Part shown: in pieces, positions 63,245 to 64,000 of the stretch | Layout: every line of letters starts with the position of its first letter | How positions within the stretch are numbered: position 1 is the stretch's first letter | NCBI GenBank assembly: GCA_961205875.1 | Contig: OY540817.1 | Coordinates: 16,527,001 to 16,591,000 of the forward strand | From: Sialis fuliginosa | Taxonomy: Eukaryota > Arthropoda > Insecta > Megaloptera > Sialidae | Direction: 5' to 3' | Length of the DNA stretch: 64,000 bases | Notes under the pieces: model-generated | Seen by the model: the letters and a program-made list of their open reading frames with translations, nothing else | What the model was told of the DNA's origin: nothing | Database searches by the model: none | Translations under genes and position numbers: made by a program

Positions 63245-63700
63245 GCATGTACTATGGGTTTTAGAAGTCTTCTGCCACCCTAAAGGTCAGAATCGTTTAT
63301 AACAGATTCCAAAATATTAAGGCAAACATCATCGGTTATTTTTTTCTAGAGTGGAGTTTATATAAATGTCCTTTTCATTATTTATTTTTATATCAAGTTT
63401 AGCATATTTCAACACTAACATTCAGAAAATTAAATATTTATTGCTACATAATTTACTTATACAATTTTCGATAGATTACATAATAATTTAATCGCACAAA
63501 TATATATGAGTATTATAAACGAAGAATACTTCTTTATCTAGTAAATGAGGTTCAAAATATCTGTCTTTATTTGGTACATGGAAAAATGATTTAAATATTA
63601 TAATAATCAAATTGGAGGAGTCTACTAAGTTTTTGATAAGCGAATATGAATGAAAACTGGTCGACCACTTCTGCATGCGACTCTACAACATATTTTATTG
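63245..63700 (+). mobile_element. Dispersed repeat, family F copy 2
   Basis: Contains 'ttttagaagtcttctgccac', 'ctaaaggtcagaatcgttta', 'atattaaggcaaacatcatc' and 'ctgcatgcgactctacaaca', matching copy 1 in reverse. This copy has about 270 extra bases in the middle. Confidence 0.65.
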
Positions 63701-64000
63701 TAAAATCTATCATAAAATATAAACTTTTATGAATCATTTACGTTTATTCTATTACCTGTTTGAAAAATTTAATTAAAAACTTAAGAAAATCTAATTGGTA
63801 GTTTTACAAGTGTAGGCATACACAAACTAAGAAGTTTGGCAACGTTGCATATCTTCCACATGTAAATGTAATTTCCGTGTGTGTATCGCTACAATATTAA
63901 CTTTATTTTTTTTTAATACTATATTAGTTATATTTTTATACTTGTACATACATATATTTTACACGTGCCCCAAATCTAGAAATAGCGGTTAAAAATCTTT
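63701..64000. other. Window end, nothing recognised
   Basis: AT-rich sequence with no supported feature. Confidence 0.4.

Overview
The window looks like a very AT-rich, repeat-laden stretch of arthropod nuclear DNA, most likely from a moth or butterfly (Lepidoptera). Three things point there: a Gsx/ind-type homeobox gene, introns with standard GT..AG borders, and dispersed repeats of the kind common in lepidopteran genomes. Examples of the last are a copy opening with 'accgacctcaaaaaaggagg' near 43,008 and one opening with 'ctgtgcccgcggcttcgctc' near 11,413. The order-level assignment is inference from recognised repeat wording, not from a search.

Only two protein-coding genes can be supported. 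At the left, on the + strand, three exons (2155-2350, 3571-3922, 4701-5459) encode the last 434 residues of a protein whose upstream part lies outside the window or in exons I cannot see. Its family is not recognised; a Tyr/Trp/Pro-rich block at residues 234-265 looks like the conserved core. Convergent to it, on the - strand at 16344-17135, is an uninterrupted 263-residue homeobox gene of the Gsx/intermediate neuroblasts defective (ind) ParaHox class. It has an N-terminal [11 protein letters not shown] motif and a typical Q50 homeodomain.

The remaining roughly 47 kb (17.2-64 kb) shows no convincing gene. It holds many small transposon remnants: a TA-flanked MITE family in four copies, two elements with 8-bp target duplications and CATAGACATAGAGAATGGAC-type ends, two hAT-like MITEs, TTAA-flanked elements, two LINE/SINE-like families, several other dispersed pairs and large foldbacks. 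At 33,681-36,075 there is a 13-copy, about 184-bp satellite array in which monomers 1-6 are almost exactly repeated as monomers 7-12 (a 1,105-bp higher-order unit). A lone diverged monomer sits at the left edge of the window, about 33 kb away.

Between the repeats are islands of less AT-biased, non-repetitive DNA rich in homeodomain, Sox, CRE or GAGA-like motifs. The best is 32,640-32,960, with a (GA)n tract and three ATTGTT Sox cores. A long non-coding flank of this kind is what one expects around a developmental regulator such as ind, but no enhancer here is proven; conservation or chromatin data would be needed. I found no convincing tRNA, rRNA, CRISPR array or intact transposase.
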